From positions 177,760 through 241,759 of the forward strand of contig NZ_CVQP01000006.1 in the NCBI RefSeq assembly GCF_001040705.1: a stretch of 64,000 nt of DNA, read 5' to 3'. Made by a program: the position numbers and the translations under genes. Under the pieces are notes generated by a model. That model was not told where the DNA came from. It made no database searches and saw only the letters and a program-made list of their open reading frames with translations. This DNA is from Rhodococcus sp. RD6.2 (GTDB taxonomy: Bacteria > Actinomycetota > Actinomycetes > Mycobacteriales > Mycobacteriaceae). This document shows positions 64,000-64,000 of this stretch, piece by piece; the stretch's first letter is position 1; every line of letters begins with the position of its first letter.

Positions 64000-64000
64000 C

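Overview
The window is high-GC, densely coding actinobacterial chromosome, most likely Rhodococcus or a close relative in Mycobacteriales. The main evidence is a mycolata-type arabinosyltransferase (Emb family), an Rpf resuscitation-promoting factor, a mycothiol-dependent-type enzyme, a WS/DGAT wax-ester/triacylglycerol synthase, a tmRNA tag of the actinobacterial type (ADSNQRDYALAA), and gene orders that from memory match Mycobacterium tuberculosis: prfB-mscS-proline-rich protein-ftsE-ftsX-smpB-ssrA, fadE24-fadE23 near hisN, and pgm next to a crcB/DUF190/crcB set. It reads as core chromosome with small accessory patches. I see no prophage, insertion sequence or CRISPR array.

Layout. 0-2 kb: end of a UPF0182 membrane protein, an rpf gene with a long, probably structured leader (candidate c-di-AMP riboswitch), and two identical initiator tRNAs in a perfect 131-bp duplication with their terminators. 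2-9.2 kb: thioredoxin-reductase-like enzyme, acyl-CoA ligase, alpha/beta hydrolase, ZapE, TetR regulator and a lower-GC WS/DGAT. 9.4-20 kb: two coupled acyl-CoA dehydrogenases, two two-component systems, a Tat-exported multicopper oxidase, a DUF4173 membrane protein and HisN. 20-28.5 kb: an amine-catabolism-like island with an aldehyde dehydrogenase, a gamma-glutamyl hydrolase-like amidotransferase, a DUF3830 protein, a double Lrp-type regulator and a four-gene polyamine-type ABC importer. 28.6-40 kb: carbonic anhydrase, then the translation-termination/cell-division/trans-translation block (prfB, mscS, ftsEX, smpB, ssrA), interrupted by a DMT transporter, an EF-G-like GTPase and an exported M19-type dipeptidase.

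40-54 kb: exported lipase, LysR regulator divergent from a DapA-family lyase, the large Emb arabinosyltransferase, a fluoride-exporter pair around a PII-like DUF190 protein, phosphoglucomutase, an MFS pump whose 3' end overlaps a VIT-type metal transporter, and a MauE/DsbA-like oxidative-folding pair. 54-60 kb: tRNA-Ala, then a candidate natural-product locus with a type III polyketide synthase, glycosyltransferase, YceI protein, aromatic-type FAD monooxygenase and a mycothiol-dependent-type enzyme. 60-64 kb: exported peptidoglycan amidase, a secreted low-complexity protein, a CobW/COG0523 GTPase and the RG-rich C-terminus of a gene running off the window.

The two stretches I rank highest for follow-up are the 20-28.5 kb amine island, which lacks the usual gamma-glutamylation enzymes and includes a protein of unknown function, and the 54.9-60.2 kb type III PKS locus. 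Both calls rest on gene content read by eye. No database search was possible.
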